A stretch of DNA of 64,000 nt, from assembly GCA_017649565.1 (NCBI GenBank), contig JAGCGO010000080.1:1-64000 (forward strand), written 5' to 3'. The DNA is from Fibrobacter sp. (lineage in GTDB: Bacteria > Fibrobacterota > Fibrobacteria > Fibrobacterales > Fibrobacteraceae). Position numbers and translations under genes: made by a program. Below, one piece after another: positions 17,165-25,938 of this stretch (position 1 is the stretch's first letter; every line of letters begins with the position of its first letter). The notes beneath the pieces are model-generated. The model made no database searches and was not told the DNA's origin. It saw only the letters and a list, made by a program, of their open reading frames with translations.

Positions 17165-17851
17165 CTATACCAGTTGCGCCCTGCTCTGTGCGAGGGACTG
17201 CAAGAGAGAGAGTCTCGATTGCGTAGCCGCGTCCGTGCCGCTCTGGTCGAACTCGATGTCGCCACGGAGCATCTCGAGCTGGTCCTTGTAGTCCTGCTTT
17301 TCCGTGTCGAGCTTCTTCTGCACCTGGTTGATGTTGTTCGTCCATTCGCCGTAGTCGAAGTCGCGCTCGGCGGACATGCGTTCGTACGCCTTGTCGTAGA
17401 GCTGTTCGCTCTTCTCGACGGCGGCCCTGTTCATGGCCTTGAATGCGCCCGAAGAGCGTCCGAGTCCCGAACCAGCAGCCGTATGCTGTACGGCCTTCGC
17501 CACGTCCTCAAGGATAGCGTCCTTTTGCGGGTTGAGGTAGTCATCGACGGAGTACGTGGACTTGTCGAAGCGTTCAACGCCGTAGCTGTAGTTGCTCGGG
17601 TCGTACGAATCGCGCATCTGCGTGTACTTCGTCAACGTATCGGGCGACGATAGCGTGGTGCGTCCCGCGTTGTATTCATTAAGTATCTGTTCGGCTTCCT
17701 TCTGCCATTCGTCAATCTGCTCGTTCGCCTTGTTACGTGCGTTCCTGGCATCCTTGCGGTCCTGGTACGCATTGTAGGCGCTCACCGCCGACGAACCCAT
17801 GGTAGCCACCCCGCCGATGATAGCCGCTGCGATTGCTGGTGCCATACTCAA
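17165..17851 (-). CDS. Probable DNA-ejection protein (P22 gp7-like layout)
   Basis: 228 residues. The N-terminus is a hydrophobic Ala/Gly helix (APAIAAAIIGGVATMGSSAV) followed by a long coiled coil. This layout is typical of the first ejection protein of P22-like phages, which enters the cell envelope during DNA delivery. Central RSSGAFKAMNRAAVEKSEQL recurs in such proteins. Its own late box lies 35 nt upstream. Confidence 0.65.
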   Translation of the reverse strand: MSMAPAIAAAIIGGVATMGSSAVSAYNAYQDRKDARNARNKANEQIDEWQKEAEQILNEYNAGRTTLSSPDTLTKYTQMRDSYDPSNYSYGVERFDKSTYSVDDYLNPQKDAILEDVAKAVQHTAAGSGLGRSSGAFKAMNRAAVEKSEQLYDKAYERMSAERDFDYGEWTNNINQVQKKLDTEKQDYKDQLEMLRGDIEFDQSGTDAATQSRLSLLQSLAQSRAQLV

Positions 17852-17886
17852 TAACCTCTACGATTAAACGTTTCTTTTTTCCCGTC

Positions 17887-17897
17887 TATGAATAAAA
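17887..17897 (-). promoter_or_regulatory. Late promoter candidate (TTTTATTCATA box)
   Basis: TTTTATTCATAGACGGG on the minus strand lies 5 nt after the stop of the gp10-like gene and 35 nt before the next ATG. No hairpin here. Confidence 0.6.
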
Positions 17898-17902
17898 CGC
17901 GA

Positions 17903-19447
17903 CTACTTGGCGCACGTCACGCCCTTCACGTCCAGTCCGTACAGGGCGAAGCCTATGTTCTCGCTCGAACCGACCTCCACCGCGAGGTACTGCGCCTTGC
18001 CCAGGTTCCTGAAAACCGTGTCGTAGTCGTACGTACCAGCCGAACCGAGAGAACGGGTGCTCGAGGCAACCCATGTCGTTCCGTTTCGGGAGTAACGCAT
18101 CGTTATCACCGGCGCGTGGTCGAGTACGTTGTGGTAGTCGCCGTTGTTCGTGATGAGCTTGATGGAGCCTATCTTGAACGGCTTGTTGTCGCTCGAAATG
18201 ATGCCTCCGGCCCTCTTTCGTAGAATCGGAGTGCCGTCGTGCTCGAACCAGCTATCCTCCGTCACCTTGACCAGGCATCCTTCGCCCTGCAACAGAACGC
18301 TGCCGTCCGTTCCCACGACCGGGTACGAGTAGCGGAAGAAAGTCTCGTTGCCCCTCGTACCCCTGGAACCCATCCTTGTCCACCCGCGTTCGCGGAGGTC
18401 GTAGCAGAACGTGAGACCGTCGGTCGGGAACGTGATTACGTACATCGGATGTGCCAGCCACCTGTACATGAACGCGTACGCCGTCTGCCATTCGCACTTC
18501 AGCATCATGCGTTCGATTTCGTCCGTGGATATACGCTCCGGCCTTGCGTCCGAACCCATCAGGAAAACGGAACCGTCGCCCATGTCTGACGAACCGAGCC
18601 ACGCCACGCTGTCGCCGTACATGGCGAGCGTCTGCGGATTCTTGATTCCGATGTTCTGCGCCGCCGTGTCCGGGCTCGCGAACGGATTATCCATTGAATC
18701 CTGGAACGAGAACACCTGGAAAGAACGTTCTCCGAACGTGAACAGCCTCGAACCGTTGGAACACCCGACAAGCGTATTGTCCGGCTGCCATTCCGAGAAA
18801 GTGTAGTTCCCGTAACCGCCTGTATCGCCGTTAAGGTCCATGATGTCGTCATTGCCCTCGAACGGGTACTGGACGGAACGGTAGAAGATGTCGGTATCCT
18901 TCGCGCCCACCAGCAGGTAGCCGTACATGTATGCAACCCACGAAGGGGTTATACGGTCAGTCTTTGCGTCCGGGTACTTCAGCGGCATCGTTATGATGGA
19001 AAGTTTCTGCGCCACCGGGTCAAGCGTCGTGTCGAGACTGTAGACGTTCACGCCGTCACAGAGTATCAGGTGCGGATGGTTGCGGCCATTGCCGCCCGTC
19101 TCGCAGAACGATACCTTCGCGCTCCCGGCTATGTTGTCTATGAACTGTAGGCCAACATCCATGCCGTCGTCCTTTACGAGGTACAGCTTCTTGCCCCATA
19201 CGCCGTAGACGCACGGCCTTCCGGCGTAACCCCTTGAACAACGGAACGTCCCCTGCGGGGAGCCTTGCGGCAACACGGCATGGTCCGTAATCGCGTCGGC
19301 ATACCCAGGCATAGGGAGAAGCACGACAGAGAATCCCTGCTCGTTAGCGTCCTTCTGCTCGACGAACATGTTGTAGGTGTCCGAACGGCCCAGCTTCGCA
19401 AAGTTGGATTTCTTTGTAAACCCTACGATGTTGGATACAAAGCTCAT
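17903..19447 (-). CDS. P22 gp10-like packaged-DNA stabilisation (tail hub) protein
   Basis: 514 residues. The family pattern is present: an N-terminal R-x-D-T-YNMFVE, LLPMPGYADAIT, then FRCSRGYAGRPCVYGVWGKK, and later GERSFQVFSFQD and TTPR-less WLGSSDMGDGSVFLM repeats of a beta-propeller-like body. In P22 this protein stacks under gp4 and closes the packed head before needle and spikes attach. Overlaps the upstream adaptor gene by 4 nt, as expected for assembly partners. Confidence 0.85.
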   Translation of the reverse strand: MSFVSNIVGFTKKSNFAKLGRSDTYNMFVEQKDANEQGFSVVLLPMPGYADAITDHAVLPQGSPQGTFRCSRGYAGRPCVYGVWGKKLYLVKDDGMDVGLQFIDNIAGSAKVSFCETGGNGRNHPHLILCDGVNVYSLDTTLDPVAQKLSIITMPLKYPDAKTDRITPSWVAYMYGYLLVGAKDTDIFYRSVQYPFEGNDDIMDLNGDTGGYGNYTFSEWQPDNTLVGCSNGSRLFTFGERSFQVFSFQDSMDNPFASPDTAAQNIGIKNPQTLAMYGDSVAWLGSSDMGDGSVFLMGSDARPERISTDEIERMMLKCEWQTAYAFMYRWLAHPMYVITFPTDGLTFCYDLRERGWTRMGSRGTRGNETFFRYSYPVVGTDGSVLLQGEGCLVKVTEDSWFEHDGTPILRKRAGGIISSDNKPFKIGSIKLITNNGDYHNVLDHAPVITMRYSRNGTTWVASSTRSLGSAGTYDYDTVFRNLGKAQYLAVEVGSSENIGFALYGLDVKGVTCAK

Positions 19448-20349
19448 CTACATAGTCTCCTGCGGATGAAAGCCCCGGAGCGGAGCGAATCGACCGTGCT
19501 GCCGTCGGGTTCACGGGTAAGCCTTCTCGTGGTGACGTTGGTCGCGCCGATCAGGTCTTCCATAGACGTAAGCTGTGCCGAATAGTTGGCAAGCTGTTTA
19601 GGGTCGGAATCGGCGTCCTCGGACAACAGCCCAACCGTTACAGCGAGCGTCAGCAGTTCCTTGTACGCGTCAGGCAGTTCGATGTAGTCGTCGTCGGCAA
19701 GGTGCATCTCGGCATAGTAAACGATGCGGAACTCGCAGTTGTCCATGCCGGACGGAAGCAACAGTTCGACCTTGTTCTCGCCTACCGGCGACGCGCTGAA
19801 TATGTCCTTAGACGGGTCCGCGTAGAAGTTCACCAGCGGAACGAAGTTCATCTTCGCAAACGCCGTCTGTTCGCCCTTCAGTCGGTACATGCACGCCATG
19901 ATGCGCTCGATGTCCGGTACTATAACGTCCGGGACATAATCGCAGCAGTGCGTCAATTCGAGGTTCGCCGACGGGGTTTCACCGCCTGGGTTGTACCACA
20001 CGTTCCGTCCACCCATGACATCAACGACATAGTAGCGGTCGTCGCTCCTAGTATGCCCGAAATCATTTCCGTTGGTAAGCCTTGACGCGTCTGGCAGGCC
20101 TTCGACAGTCTCTGCCTCGTGCATGACCTTGCCTCGCTTGAGGTTGTACTTTCCGACTGTCTGCCGTTCGGCATACGGTACGTCAGTCATCCTCTGGAAC
20201 GCCGTGATAAGGTTGGAGCTGGAATATTTCGAGAGGGCGCTTTCAAGGTGCGAACGCGCCTTCGACAGTTCGCGGGAATCGGCAGGCGTGCCGTCCTCGA
20301 TGTGGTTGGCCCTCGAAAGGGCGCGGAGCAGGAGTTCCTTCACTCTCAT
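19444..20349 (-). CDS. P22 gp4-like head-completion adaptor
   Basis: 301 residues. The helical N-terminus (MRVKELLLRALSRANHIEDG) and the C-terminal signature IELPDAYKELLTLAVTVGLL match the gp4/tail-tubular-A type adaptor that plugs onto the portal. Between these lies a beta-rich insertion (residues 90-210). It is followed directly by the gp10-like gene. Start ATG 20349 follows AAGGAAGG. Confidence 0.8.
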   Translation of the reverse strand: MRVKELLLRALSRANHIEDGTPADSRELSKARSHLESALSKYSSSNLITAFQRMTDVPYAERQTVGKYNLKRGKVMHEAETVEGLPDASRLTNGNDFGHTRSDDRYYVVDVMGGRNVWYNPGGETPSANLELTHCCDYVPDVIVPDIERIMACMYRLKGEQTAFAKMNFVPLVNFYADPSKDIFSASPVGENKVELLLPSGMDNCEFRIVYYAEMHLADDDYIELPDAYKELLTLAVTVGLLSEDADSDPKQLANYSAQLTSMEDLIGATNVTTRRLTREPDGSTVDSLRSGAFIRRRLCR

Positions 20350-20370
20350 TTCGTTAAATCCTTCCTTGGG

Positions 20371-20940
20371 TTACTTTTTGTTCTTGCCGCGATTGACCAC
20401 GCTCGACGGGAGCTTACCTATCCAGTGCGTAGCGATGTATGAACCGATGGACGGCGCCGACATCGCCTTCGCGAAAGAGCCCGGTCCCGTGGCGGCGTCA
20501 ACCTCGGACTTTTTGAAGAAGTACTTCTTGCCGCCGAGGTCGATGTAGCAGCCCGTGTCGCCGAGCGTCGTGAAGTCGCCCACCCAGCTAGACGAGAGGT
20601 TAGCCGTCTGCCCGCTCGGGGTGCGGCGTTCCTTGGTGTCGGCCGGGATTCCGTTCATCGGGCGCAGCAACGGGTTTAGGAACCGTTTCGGTTCCATCTT
20701 CTTCGCCCATTCCCTCGCCTGACGCTTTGCTGCGACCTGCCACGCACGCATGGCACCCGGATTGCCGATAATCTGCGGAGGCGGTTCGTGCGTCATGAAC
20801 CATTCGGTCTCGAGCTGCGCAAGGTGCTCGTCGTTCATGGCCTTGTTCTGCGGGACGAGCGCGTCCCTGTACCTGGGGTCGTACCGCCAGTTGCCGGGGC
20901 CTTCGCTGTTGCCGCCGTTGTTCCATACGTTCCATTTCAT
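20371..20940 (-). CDS. Hypothetical protein between portal and adaptor genes
   Basis: 189 residues. An Asn/Gly-rich N-terminus (WNVWNNGGNSEGPGNW) is followed by a helical domain (EHLAQLETEWFMTHEPPP, MRAWQVAAKRQAREWAKKM) and a small beta region (YIDLGGKKYFFKKSEV). GAGGAA precedes the ATG, and a late box lies 28 nt upstream. Constant neighbours suggest a structural or assembly role; not identified. Confidence 0.6.
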   Translation of the reverse strand: MKWNVWNNGGNSEGPGNWRYDPRYRDALVPQNKAMNDEHLAQLETEWFMTHEPPPQIIGNPGAMRAWQVAAKRQAREWAKKMEPKRFLNPLLRPMNGIPADTKERRTPSGQTANLSSSWVGDFTTLGDTGCYIDLGGKKYFFKKSEVDAATGPGSFAKAMSAPSIGSYIATHWIGKLPSSVVNRGKNKK

Positions 20941-20968
20941 CGGTCAGAATTCCTCGTAATTATCCACC

Positions 20969-20979
20969 TATGAATAAAA
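20969..20979 (-). promoter_or_regulatory. Late promoter candidate (TTTTATTCATA box)
   Basis: TTTTATTCATAGGTGG follows a strong hairpin and precedes the ATG at 20940 by 28 nt. Confidence 0.65.
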
Positions 20980-20980
20980 C

Positions 20981-21005
20981 GGGAGCCGGAATGAATCCGG
21001 CCCCC
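20981..21005 (-). terminator. Terminator hairpin fused to late box
   Basis: An approximately 11-bp stem (GGGAGCCGGAAT/ATCCGGCCCCC on the plus strand, one mismatch) is followed on the minus strand by CGTTTTATT. Confidence 0.8.
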
Positions 21006-21056
21006 GCCACGGTCGCGCCAACCCTTTATGGCCGGGAGGCGGGGCCGTAAGCCTTG

Positions 21057-21569
21057 TTACTTGTCCAGTTCGAGAAGGTGCCGCAACGAATCCAGCGGGA
21101 CCATCTTGCGCGATTTCCCGATGTATCCGCCAACGGCGTAATCAATCGGCAAGTCTTCCATGAAGAAGTCTGCACTGCCGCCACGGTCCACCGAGTAGAC
21201 CTTTTCGGGCAGACCGAGTCCGCGCTTCTGCACGCCAGGCGCATAGTCGGGATTCAGGTCGGTCCGTTTCATGCCCTTGTAGACGCTTTCGGGAATTTCG
21301 AGCACAAGGGTCTTCGTTTCCGGCCCCATGTCCCATTCGCCTCGTCTCCTGCTGGTGAAAACCGGGCGGGTTTCTTCCACGTAGACGAAAGTCCCGTCGG
21401 GATTCTTTTTCTTGTGCTGAAGGTCGGCCTCGTACACGTTATGCTTGCCAGTCGTGGTCCTGATGGAGCCCTGCGAAAGGATTCCGCGCAACGGCTCGTC
21501 CGTAGTGGCGTGGTAACGGCGTATGACCTTTTCCATTTTATCGAGGAAATTTTTCGGCACCTTCGGCAT
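21057..21569 (-). CDS. ADP-ribosyltransferase-like virion cargo with NFLD tag
   Basis: 170 residues starting MPKVPKNFLDKMEK, carrying the NFLD[RK] tag shared with other late proteins. Then come RRYHATTDEPLRGILSQGS (about 17-35), PVFTSRR (about 69-75) and LVLEIPESVYKGM. This order (His/Tyr near the start, IL-x-x-G, TS, IPE) resembles the small ART fold seen in PARP/Tpt1-like enzymes and in phage cargo proteins. A late Asp in LPIDYA could stand where the third catalytic acid sits; activity is uncertain. GGGGG SD, 1 nt after portal. Confidence 0.5.
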   Translation of the reverse strand: MPKVPKNFLDKMEKVIRRYHATTDEPLRGILSQGSIRTTTGKHNVYEADLQHKKKNPDGTFVYVEETRPVFTSRRRGEWDMGPETKTLVLEIPESVYKGMKRTDLNPDYAPGVQKRGLGLPEKVYSVDRGGSADFFMEDLPIDYAVGGYIGKSRKMVPLDSLRHLLELDK

Positions 21570-21570
21570 G

Positions 21571-23493
21571 CTAGTACCCCCTGCTCGCGATGATCCGGGC
21601 AGTCTGTTCGCGGTTCGCGTCCACGGCCTTCTGCGCGTCGATGGCGAGTTTCCGTTCGTCGGCCGCTATCTTCGCGGCGGCGGTCGCGTTCTTCGCCGCA
21701 AGTTCCGCCTCGCGGAGCTTCATCTGCTGCTGGAACTGGATGTTCTGAATGTCCTGCTGGCTCTTCATGTTCTGCTGCGCCAGCTCGAGCTCGTAGTTGC
21801 GGCGTTCGAGTTCCTTGTTCTCGGCCTGCACCTGGTCCAGCTTCTCCATCGCCTCGTCGAGCTGCGCTTTCAGCTTCTCGGCCACGTTCATCATCGTTCC
21901 GATGTCCTGGCCTTCCGTGAGCTTCAGTTCCGTGTTCGCCTTCAGGTCCTGCGCGATGTTCTTCGCCACGTCGCTGTCGATTGTCTCGGCTAGACGGATG
22001 GCGCACAGTTCCTTGTGGGCGGGGTCCGCCATCTCGGCTATCGCCTGGATTTCGGAGCGGATTTTCATTTTCGCGGTAATGACCGACGGGCCGCCTTCGA
22101 GCGTGAACTGCGGCACTTCGCCGTTGTTCAGGATTCCGAGCATGATGCGTCCGAGCGCGTGACAGGCGGCTTCCGCGTGCAGGTAGAGTTCCTGCACGTT
22201 GGATTCCGAGTTGATCTGCTGCTGCATTATCTCGTAGGCCGTGCGCTGCGTAGTGTCGAGGCCGGAGAGGTTCACGCCGGAGCATTCCTGCATCGTCTGG
22301 CGGCCTTCCTGTAGCGCGGCGGAAATGTCCGCCGTGTTGAAGCTGTCGTTGACGAGTTGCGGTTGCGACGCACCGGCCTTGTCGTTCCAGGTGAGCCACA
22401 TCGCGGAGCCCTTCTCGAAGTCCGTGAAGTATTCCTCGCAGCCCTCCGTGGCCGACTTGCCGACCACGCCGCGGACGTTCGAACAGCGGCGCATGCGGAG
22501 CGCCTGCATCGTGAGGGCCACGCTCATCTGCTCGATCTGCGGCATCATCTTCTGCACGTAGCCGACGTAGACCTGGCCGTATTCGGAGCTGTAGTCCGTG
22601 TAGCCCGCGAATCGGACAATCGGGATGATGTCGGTCATGAGGTCCACCGGGTTGCGCACCTCGCGTTCGCCGCATATCGTGTGCATGCGGACGAAAGTCC
22701 TCTTTACCGTCTTCGGCGGCATTCCGGACTGTGCGTCCGGCGACGGGAATTCCTTCGTGACCTTGCGGAAGTAGCGGACGAGCTGTACCTTGTCGGTCTT
22801 GTCCTGCCAAGCCTTGATTCCGGCAAAGGACATCTGCGGCTGTCCCGACGGGTAGTCCATCGGGACGATGTCCTCGCCGTACTCTCTCTTGGCTTTCGTG
22901 ACGGATATGTAGCTGATGATGGCGCCTTCCTCCGCGTCGCAGCCCGAGGGGTCTATGCAGTCGGGGTCGATGGCCACCTGCTTCTGGTCGGCGATGAACT
23001 CGATGCTTGGAACCACCTTGCCGTCGGCGAGGCTGGTGCCTACTACCACGTAACCGGCGGCGCACGTTACGCCGCGCGTGAAGGCTCGCTGGTAGACGTT
23101 CTTCGCGTTGTTGGAGCTCTCGATCTTGGATATGGCTTCCTGGATGGTCTTGCCGCCATTCTCTTCCGTACGGTCAACCAGGTTCACGTGGAAGGGCGAA
23201 CGCGAGAACGGCGACGCGATTGCGTTCACCTGCGGCGATATGTTGTTGTAGGGAATGGTCGGGATGAGGTCGTTTCCTTCCTTGTCGAGGATGGCCCACC
23301 TCTTCTTGTTCTCGCCCACGCCCCAGAAGTTGCCGCCCGCCACTTCGAGGGCGAGTTCCTGGTCGTCGATGTCGGAGCACCACCTGTCGCTTGCGCGCTT
23401 CAGGAAGTCCCTGCATTTCTTGATGATGTCTTCGTCTTCTTCCGGCATCGGCGCGAAGCCGTTGTTTCCGTTGGCCTGTAAAATTCCTTCCAT
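21571..23493 (-). CDS. Portal protein (P22-like)
   Basis: 640 residues. An N-terminal helical wing (EDIIKKCRDFLKRASDRW) leads to WAILDKEGNDLIPTIPYNNI and VNAIASPFSRSPFHVNLVDR, the pattern of P22-type portals. A stem/crown region follows, then a long C-terminal coiled coil (residues 520-640) like the P22 barrel. The dodecamer forms the DNA channel and docks terminase and adaptor. Unlike P22, the gene lies downstream of coat and scaffold. Confidence 0.85.
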   Translation of the reverse strand: MEGILQANGNNGFAPMPEEDEDIIKKCRDFLKRASDRWCSDIDDQELALEVAGGNFWGVGENKKRWAILDKEGNDLIPTIPYNNISPQVNAIASPFSRSPFHVNLVDRTEENGGKTIQEAISKIESSNNAKNVYQRAFTRGVTCAAGYVVVGTSLADGKVVPSIEFIADQKQVAIDPDCIDPSGCDAEEGAIISYISVTKAKREYGEDIVPMDYPSGQPQMSFAGIKAWQDKTDKVQLVRYFRKVTKEFPSPDAQSGMPPKTVKRTFVRMHTICGEREVRNPVDLMTDIIPIVRFAGYTDYSSEYGQVYVGYVQKMMPQIEQMSVALTMQALRMRRCSNVRGVVGKSATEGCEEYFTDFEKGSAMWLTWNDKAGASQPQLVNDSFNTADISAALQEGRQTMQECSGVNLSGLDTTQRTAYEIMQQQINSESNVQELYLHAEAACHALGRIMLGILNNGEVPQFTLEGGPSVITAKMKIRSEIQAIAEMADPAHKELCAIRLAETIDSDVAKNIAQDLKANTELKLTEGQDIGTMMNVAEKLKAQLDEAMEKLDQVQAENKELERRNYELELAQQNMKSQQDIQNIQFQQQMKLREAELAAKNATAAAKIAADERKLAIDAQKAVDANREQTARIIASRGY

Positions 23494-23531
23494 GACAAAA
23501 AAGCCCTTCTATCCAATAGGTTCTAACGACC

Positions 23532-23542
23532 TATGAATAAAA
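23532..23542 (-). promoter_or_regulatory. Late promoter candidate (TTTTATTCATA box) upstream of portal
   Basis: TTTTATTCATAGGTCG on the minus strand, 38 nt before the portal ATG. A second copy lies 46 nt further upstream. Confidence 0.65.
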
Positions 23543-23577
23543 GGGCCTCTGCATCAGGAGGGATAATATGCAGGCAA

Positions 23578-23585
23578 TGAATAAA
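23578..23585 (-). promoter_or_regulatory. Second late box upstream of portal
   Basis: CCTTTATTCATTGCC on the minus strand, a slightly diverged copy. Just upstream, CTAGAA...TTCTAG can form a hairpin after the 23619 gene. Two boxes in tandem may reflect a need for high portal expression. Confidence 0.5.
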
Positions 23586-23618
23586 GGCTAGAAGATTTTA
23601 CTTACTATTTTCTAGAAC

Positions 23619-25148
23619 TCACTTTATTGGAGGATTAACACCTTCATTTACAATGTCATACGCAGTCATTCCGTCAACATCGAGATTTACGTAGTAATCC
23701 TTTAGCGCCTTTCTTTTAGTTTCATCTTTCAATCTATTATACTGATTTTCTCTGCGAACAACTTTTTCAAGCAACTTTCTTTTATTGTTTTCGTCTTTCA
23801 GCAAGTCCAGTAAGAAAATCCTTCTTTCTCCGGCGCCCATATCATAAATATCAGATTCATCTTGACCGCCAAGAATCATATTCAACGCATCTATGGTATT
23901 GTAACCCAATTTTTCCTTATTAGGATGTGAACCGGGCAGCATATCCCGATCCCAAACAGGAGCCCAGTCAGGGCGCATCTTGTCTACCGGAATATGCTCT
24001 ATGAACTCCGCCGGAGTTGCAATCTTTTTAATTAGGCGCTCGTCACCTTCACCTACAATTACTTGTGGTGCACTAGGCCTCGCCTGAATCACGTCAACCT
24101 TTGGACCATACGCTCTAGTCCCTTGATGAATTACCGGAGCTTTTTGGTACCATCTTAATGGCATACGAGTGTGAAGAAGTTCTTCATTAAAAGATTCTCC
24201 ATTACTTCCACGCCCGAAAATCTTTACACCATTTACATAGTTTGAGTCCATTGGATAATCGTCTCGATTCGATGTCCACTGTCCTTCTGTTCCAGGATGA
24301 TAGTTTTTAGTATCGGAGCCTTCTATCGCAAGGTAACCTGTCTGCTTTATCTTCTCGATGTTCGGAATCTGCGTCCAGGTGTATGCGTCAATAACTGGTG
24401 TGCCGTCTTTTAGATAGTGAATTTCATGTCCTGATCTTTGCAATTTTGAAAGGCTCATTGCATCCTCGACCTTAGACGGGTCTTCGGCATATCTGTGATT
24501 CTGGTTACCAAGAGCAAACTTCGGCCTTGTACCTTTAGGAACAGGATTCTGCGACAATCCTATTCCGGCGGCGATATTGCCGTATGCGTTCTTTTCGCGT
24601 TGGTTTTGTTCGGCAAAAAGACGACCTACTTTATGGCCGGCTTCCTTCGCGGCTTTCTTGGCAGCAAGCCATTCTTGCCATGAATCTACTCCGTATGTAC
24701 GTCTTGCCTGGTTTTCCAAAAAACCTTTGGATTTCATTTCATTATATTGATCCATTCTAGAGTTTTTTTCATCAACATCTCGTATTGCAAGATAGTCCTT
24801 ATTTTGGCCTTGATTTGTTCTAAAAGCCCTCTGTCGTTCAACATTATCGTAAGCGTTTACAAAACCGTCACGGACGCTTTTCTTTGCGTCAAGGTCGTTC
24901 AGGACGTCAATCGGATGTACTGAACGACCGAACGTCTGCATGTCGTCTCTTATGATGTCTCTAGCCGACTTTCCTTTCTTCGCACCGTGAGCGACGGAAC
25001 CATAAAATATGTTTTTTCCTATTTTCTGCCCGATTTTCGCTAACGGAGCGGCATATTCTACAGGATGAAAAGGATTGTCTAAAGGATTTTTGCTATCAAA
25101 CGACATTTCGTCATATAATTCGTCGAGCAAGTTACGTTTTTCAGCCAT
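23619..25148 (-). CDS. Large late cargo protein, possible ADP-ribosyltransferase-like core
   Basis: 509 residues from MAEKRNLLDELYDE, a variant of the NFLD tag; AAGGG lies 8 nt upstream (an in-frame ATG at 25166 is less likely). Around 251-300 is IDAYTWTQIPNIEKIKQTGY, then EGQWTSNRDDYP, which has the same order of motifs (aromatic-x-T, NIE-x-I, WTS) as the two other ART-like proteins. The C-terminal region is helical. If real, this is a modifying enzyme carried in the virion. Weak evidence; family not named with certainty. Confidence 0.5.
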   Translation of the reverse strand: MAEKRNLLDELYDEMSFDSKNPLDNPFHPVEYAAPLAKIGQKIGKNIFYGSVAHGAKKGKSARDIIRDDMQTFGRSVHPIDVLNDLDAKKSVRDGFVNAYDNVERQRAFRTNQGQNKDYLAIRDVDEKNSRMDQYNEMKSKGFLENQARRTYGVDSWQEWLAAKKAAKEAGHKVGRLFAEQNQREKNAYGNIAAGIGLSQNPVPKGTRPKFALGNQNHRYAEDPSKVEDAMSLSKLQRSGHEIHYLKDGTPVIDAYTWTQIPNIEKIKQTGYLAIEGSDTKNYHPGTEGQWTSNRDDYPMDSNYVNGVKIFGRGSNGESFNEELLHTRMPLRWYQKAPVIHQGTRAYGPKVDVIQARPSAPQVIVGEGDERLIKKIATPAEFIEHIPVDKMRPDWAPVWDRDMLPGSHPNKEKLGYNTIDALNMILGGQDESDIYDMGAGERRIFLLDLLKDENNKRKLLEKVVRRENQYNRLKDETKRKALKDYYVNLDVDGMTAYDIVNEGVNPPIK

Positions 25149-25180
25149 AAGGATCCCTTTTTTCATTGTTTTTTCCGCCG

Positions 25181-25191
25181 TATGAGTAAAA
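25181..25191 (-). promoter_or_regulatory. Late box variant (TTTTACTCATA)
   Basis: One mismatch to the consensus, 32 nt upstream of the ATG at 25148, in the divergent gap with the plus-strand cassette. Confidence 0.5.
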
Positions 25192-25273
25192 CAAAGAATT
25201 TTACTGTAAAAAAACTAGACATTTTTATATATTATATATATTGTATATTCGGAAACAAGAAAGGAGGTTAATT

Positions 25274-25639
25274 TTGCTGTTATCAAAGGATCGTCTGTTT
25301 ACGAAAGAACAAATTGTAGGTAAGGCTTTAATTGTAGTTGACGAGTTGAACAAGGTTTTTCAAGGACTGACTCTAAACGGCACAATATGCCTACCAAAAT
25401 ACCGAGACAACGCCATTAAAGACTGTTTTCTCGCAAGAGCAAAAGACCTGATTATGGAATCCACCAAGGAAAAGCTTGAAAGCGCTTTCGACGAATGCGC
25501 AAAGTCGGGTTCTGTAGACGCTTACGACTACTTCACCGCAAAAGACGTAATTGCAAGAATGTTCCAGGTCATAGGCAACAAGGCCCCGAACCCGGACAAC
25601 GAAAAGCCAATAGAGACCGTGTGGTTCGGCATTGTCTAG
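25274..25639 (+). CDS. Hypothetical cassette protein on the opposite strand of the late block
   Basis: 121 residues from a TTG start (MLLSKDRLFTKEQIVGKALI); GGAGG lies 5 nt upstream and no ATG fits. Helical, with one acidic stretch (STKEKLESAFDECAKSG). It is preceded by a very AT-rich promoter-like stretch (25215-25250, TATATT at 25244) and is followed by a second gene and a terminator. This layout is a typical moron. Could be expressed in the lysogen. Function unknown. Confidence 0.65.
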   Translation: MLLSKDRLFTKEQIVGKALIVVDELNKVFQGLTLNGTICLPKYRDNAIKDCFLARAKDLIMESTKEKLESAFDECAKSGSVDAYDYFTAKDVIARMFQVIGNKAPNPDNEKPIETVWFGIV

Positions 25640-25649
25640 GAGTACATCC

Positions 25650-25823
25650 ATGCCAGAAGACACCAAGTTCTGCGTAGCACTCGACAAGGGCGTTCTCGAA
25701 AAGGCCAAGCGCGTGGCCATCGACCGTGGCGTAGATTTCGGGATAGCAACAAAGACAGGCCCGTTCATCCGCTACCTGCTCGAGGAGTACCTTACGCAGG
25801 ACTCCACCGCCAAGAAGAAGTAG
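25650..25823 (+). CDS. Small ribbon-helix-helix-like protein
   Basis: 57 residues: MPEDTKFCVALDKGVLEKAK, then FIRYLLEEYLTQD. A short N-terminal strand followed by two helices resembles Arc/CopG-type DNA-binding proteins. AGGAG lies 8 nt upstream. Cotranscribed with 25274-25639; the pair could be a regulator or a toxin-antitoxin-like couple, but no toxin motif is seen. Confidence 0.55.
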   Translation: MPEDTKFCVALDKGVLEKAKRVAIDRGVDFGIATKTGPFIRYLLEEYLTQDSTAKKK

Positions 25824-25860
25824 CCGGAATCATTCTTGCCGACCAATATAACGATAAAGA

Positions 25861-25893
25861 CCCCGCCACGGTTAGGTGACGGGGCCTTTTTTT
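25861..25893 (+). terminator. Terminator closing the embedded plus-strand cassette
   Basis: CCCCGCCAC-ggttag-GTGACGGGG, with one mismatch in 9 bp, followed by CCTTTTTTT. Confidence 0.9.
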
Positions 25894-25938
25894 GGGATAA
25901 TAGGTTATGCCAACCTAGAATTCCTTGTATCGCCGTGG

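Noticed and set aside
21269-23481. Long ORFs of about 600 and 370 residues overlapping the portal gene
   Set aside because: Arg/Gly/His-rich or Arg/Val-rich shadow frames of a GC-rich gene with no SD; the portal frame has clear family features.
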